Below are positions 52,678 through 54,783 of a stretch of 54,783 nt of DNA, piece by piece. The position numbers and the translations under genes were made by a program. The first letter of the stretch is position 1, and every line of letters starts with the position of its first letter. The DNA comes from Methanobacteriota archaeon (lineage in GTDB: Archaea > Halobacteriota > Methanosarcinia > Methanosarcinales > Methanosarcinaceae): contig JAENYU010000001.1 in assembly GCA_016841625.1 (NCBI GenBank), forward strand, positions 120,361 to 175,143, read 5' to 3'. The notes under the pieces were generated by a model. It made no database searches and was not told where the DNA came from. It saw only the letters and a program-made list of their open reading frames with translations.

Positions 52678-54612
52678 TTATGCCAGTTTTCCGTTTGATC
52701 CTACTCCGATCCCGACAAGGCGGGTTTCCAGTGGGGTTTTTCCAGCGCTTCCCACATCGTTTCGTTTCAGGTCATACTCGATGTTTTCCATTTCCAGGCC
52801 GTATCCGCCCATGTACTCCGAGACAAGTTTCTGGCTGAGTTCAAGGCCATAGTCCAGGGCCTGCCCGTACTCTTCGAAGAGATCTCTCCCGAGTTCGGAG
52901 AAAACCGTGTACCCGGCATTTCCTGCGGCAAGGGGGCGGATCAGGACTTCTGTCCTGTGGATTACTTTGCCTGCGAGGGCTCCCACGGCATTTCCAACTT
53001 CGTGGTATGCGGGGATCCGGATATCCGCATCAATGATCTCGTTAAGGTCTTTCAGGTAAGCCCTGACCGGAGCCCCTACAAGCACCACGGGGACTTTTAC
53101 CCGGAATTTCAGGTAAGCTTCTTTTGCTATCAGCTTTTCAATATCCGTTTTCTTCAGGTCATCCGCAAAGAAGGATACCAGTTCCAGGGCAAGTTTCCTT
53201 ACGACTTCGGCCTTGATATGGGCGGAGAATTCTTCAGGGTCCTTTTTCAGGTAGGGACCGAGGATTTTCGCCCCGAGCAAGGAGGCTCTTGCATCCCAGC
53301 GGGCATATTCCCCCAGCACGTGGAGGGCGTCCGTCGGGGTAAATCCGATCTGCCCCACATAGCGTTTCTGGATAAGGGCTTTCAGGTTGCCGGCAAACAT
53401 AAGGGGATGTTTTCCGGATTTTGCCGAGATTTCATAAACTGAGAGCGGCTCTTCTCCAAGGAGGTCCAGGATTACTTTTTCGTCTTCCCCGAGTTCCGCT
53501 GTAAGGTGTTCCTCGGAATGCGGCCCGTTCCTGAAGAAAAATGTTGTTGGCTGTATGATCTCGTCCATAAGGCGTTCTTTAGGCCTCTCAATGGCTTTGA
53601 GTTTCTCCAGCAGCCCCGGGAATACCGCGGCTGCAAGGCAGAGGGGAACCACTCTGTTGGGGCCCAGGTACGGCTTCCTTTTGATCCAGACCTGGCTGTC
53701 CCCTCCGAGAGCTGAAGTGTCCATCCGGATGGCCTTCACCATCGTCTTCCAGCCGCCCACTTTGGCACCCGAATCGCTGATCTCGGGAATACCTTTCGAG
53801 ATCATGGCAATATCCGTACTTGTGCCTCCTACGTCCACAGTTACGCAGGTGTCAAGGCCTGTCAGGTGGGCTGCCCCCACAAGACTTGCGGCAGGGCCTG
53901 AGAAAATGGATTCCACGGGTTTTTGCAGGGCTTCTTCAATCCTTACAAGGGAGCCGTCGCATTTCATCATCATGAGGGTGGCATTGATTCCTTTATCCTC
54001 CATCACGGTCTGGATGGATTTGATGAACTGCTTGCTTACCGGGATGAGCTGGGCGTTCAGGAGAGCGGTGACTGCCCTTTCGTAAGCCCCAAGGCTCATG
54101 GAGAGTTCGTGCCCGCAGGCAACAGGCATGTCTGTCACTTCTCGGATGGCTTCTTTCACTCTCAGCTCGTGTTCGGGGTTCCTGACCCCGAAATATCCGG
54201 AAACGGCAAAGGCAGCTACCTTTTTTCCCGTCTTCCTGACAAACTCCCTGACTGTTTCCAGGTCCTCAAGGGGGGCAATTTCGTTTCCTTCGGAGTCATG
54301 GCCGCCTTTGATAGATATTACGTAATCGCCTGAAAGTTTCTTTGGAACGGTATGTCCGATAAGGATCATCCCTGCCGGGTAGCCCTTTCCCTCAAGTGTA
54401 GTATTGGTGGCAAGGGTTGTAGAAACTGACACGGATTTTATGCTTTTCAGGTAGTCCGGGTTTAACCCTTCAATCGAATTTTTTATTCCTCTTATAAGAT
54501 CAGGATATGTTGTCAGTGCTTTATTTGACTCGATTACCGTCCCGTTTGACATGTCCATGATTGCGGCATCAGTATATGTTCCGCCCGTGTCGATTCCCAG
54601 ACCCAGCTCCAT
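52678..54612 (-). CDS. Hydantoinase/oxoprolinase-family protein (HyuA-like)
   Basis: A 644-residue protein. GLGIDTGGTYTDAAIMD at the start and VTVDVGGTSTDIAMI in the middle are the two phosphate-binding motifs of the ASKHA-fold hydantoinase A/5-oxoprolinase family. SVSTTLATNTTLEGKG and SIFSGPAASLVGAAHLTG are further family blocks. The C-terminal 250 residues differ from canonical HyuA. No HyuB partner is adjacent, so the reaction is uncertain; ATP-dependent cyclic-amide opening is the family precedent. It is 82 bp upstream of the thermosome gene on the same strand. GAGGAATACC precedes the ATG. Confidence 0.87.
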   Translation of the reverse strand: MELGLGIDTGGTYTDAAIMDMSNGTVIESNKALTTYPDLIRGIKNSIEGLNPDYLKSIKSVSVSTTLATNTTLEGKGYPAGMILIGHTVPKKLSGDYVISIKGGHDSEGNEIAPLEDLETVREFVRKTGKKVAAFAVSGYFGVRNPEHELRVKEAIREVTDMPVACGHELSMSLGAYERAVTALLNAQLIPVSKQFIKSIQTVMEDKGINATLMMMKCDGSLVRIEEALQKPVESIFSGPAASLVGAAHLTGLDTCVTVDVGGTSTDIAMISKGIPEISDSGAKVGGWKTMVKAIRMDTSALGGDSQVWIKRKPYLGPNRVVPLCLAAAVFPGLLEKLKAIERPKERLMDEIIQPTTFFFRNGPHSEEHLTAELGEDEKVILDLLGEEPLSVYEISAKSGKHPLMFAGNLKALIQKRYVGQIGFTPTDALHVLGEYARWDARASLLGAKILGPYLKKDPEEFSAHIKAEVVRKLALELVSFFADDLKKTDIEKLIAKEAYLKFRVKVPVVLVGAPVRAYLKDLNEIIDADIRIPAYHEVGNAVGALAGKVIHRTEVLIRPLAAGNAGYTVFSELGRDLFEEYGQALDYGLELSQKLVSEYMGGYGLEMENIEYDLKRNDVGSAGKTPLETRLVGIGVGSNGKLA

Positions 54613-54673
54613 GGTATTCCTCCTCTCTATTGTCTATGGTCCCTTTTTGGTTTTTAAACCGGATGAATTTATT

Positions 54674-54783
54674 ATGAGATTGATTTTATGAGATTGATTT
54701 TATGAGACTGATTTTATGAGATTGATTTTATGAGATTGATTTTATGAGATTGATTTTATGAGATTGATTTTATGAGATTGATT
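54674..54783. repeat. 14-bp tandem repeat (ATGAGATTGATTTT)
   Basis: About eight near-perfect copies run to the last base of the window and may continue beyond it. One copy carries a single T-to-C change. They lie upstream of the HyuA-like gene. Confidence 0.95.

Overview
The window is chromosomal DNA of a methanogenic archaeon of the genus Methanosarcina. The evidence is a tungsten-type formylmethanofuran dehydrogenase operon (fwdDBAC), a RamA-family corrinoid activator, an S-layer protein with two DUF1608-type domains and a PGF-CTERM tail, a stand-alone DUF128 (NrpRII-like) nitrogen regulator, archaeal Thg1, Elp3 and TyrRS, a divergent thermosome subunit and an intron-containing tRNA-Met. 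Gene content and order recall the M. acetivorans region around its S-layer gene, but that is from memory and I do not assign a species. None of the confidently called genes whose stop codon I checked ends in TAG, which fits an organism that reads amber as pyrrolysine.

Layout. 0-4.7 kb: a polar amino-acid ABC transporter (binding lipoprotein, permease, ATPase), preceded by a decayed copy of the binding protein's 5' end, then a UbiA-type prenyltransferase. 4.8-8.2 kb: a three-gene minus-strand cluster (radical SAM/SPASM enzyme, EgtD-like methyltransferase, arginine-deiminase-like enzyme) that looks like an uncharacterised small-molecule pathway. 8.4-12.6 kb: surface and redox proteins, an aldo/keto reductase with ferredoxin-like clusters, a methyltransferase and a broken tRNA-binding-domain gene. 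12.6-15.8 kb: a sulfur/Fe-S island (TusA, DsrE-like, a NifS/IscS homologue lacking both the PLP lysine and the PLP-stacking histidine, an IscU-MIP18 fusion, a lipoprotein). 16-21.5 kb: HIT protein, small membrane protein, and a very large CARDB-repeat surface protein whose signal peptide can only be read through an in-frame TAG.

21.6-39 kb is mostly housekeeping: a deformylase-like protein, YbaK-type deacylase, TyrRS, Thg1 with a PRC-barrel protein, malate dehydrogenase, a DEDD exonuclease, cupin phosphoglucose isomerase, NrpRII-like protein, archaeal RecJ-like DHH protein, a PD-(D/E)XK nuclease-like protein, DUF1699 and Elp3. 39-42.6 kb holds the S-layer gene and a lipoprotein, each followed by a hairpin terminator. 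43-47.2 kb is fwdDBAC. 48-54.6 kb holds tRNA-Met, a cysteine-rich protein with an orphan RamA paralogue, the thermosome subunit and a hydantoinase/oxoprolinase-family protein.

The spacers are unusually rich in short tandem arrays (units of about 13-28 bp, each spacer with its own unrelated unit) and in gene remnants. The best candidates for something new are the in-frame amber codon at 21485-21487, the lysine-less desulfurase sulfur-relay island, and the radical SAM/EgtD-like/deiminase-like cluster.
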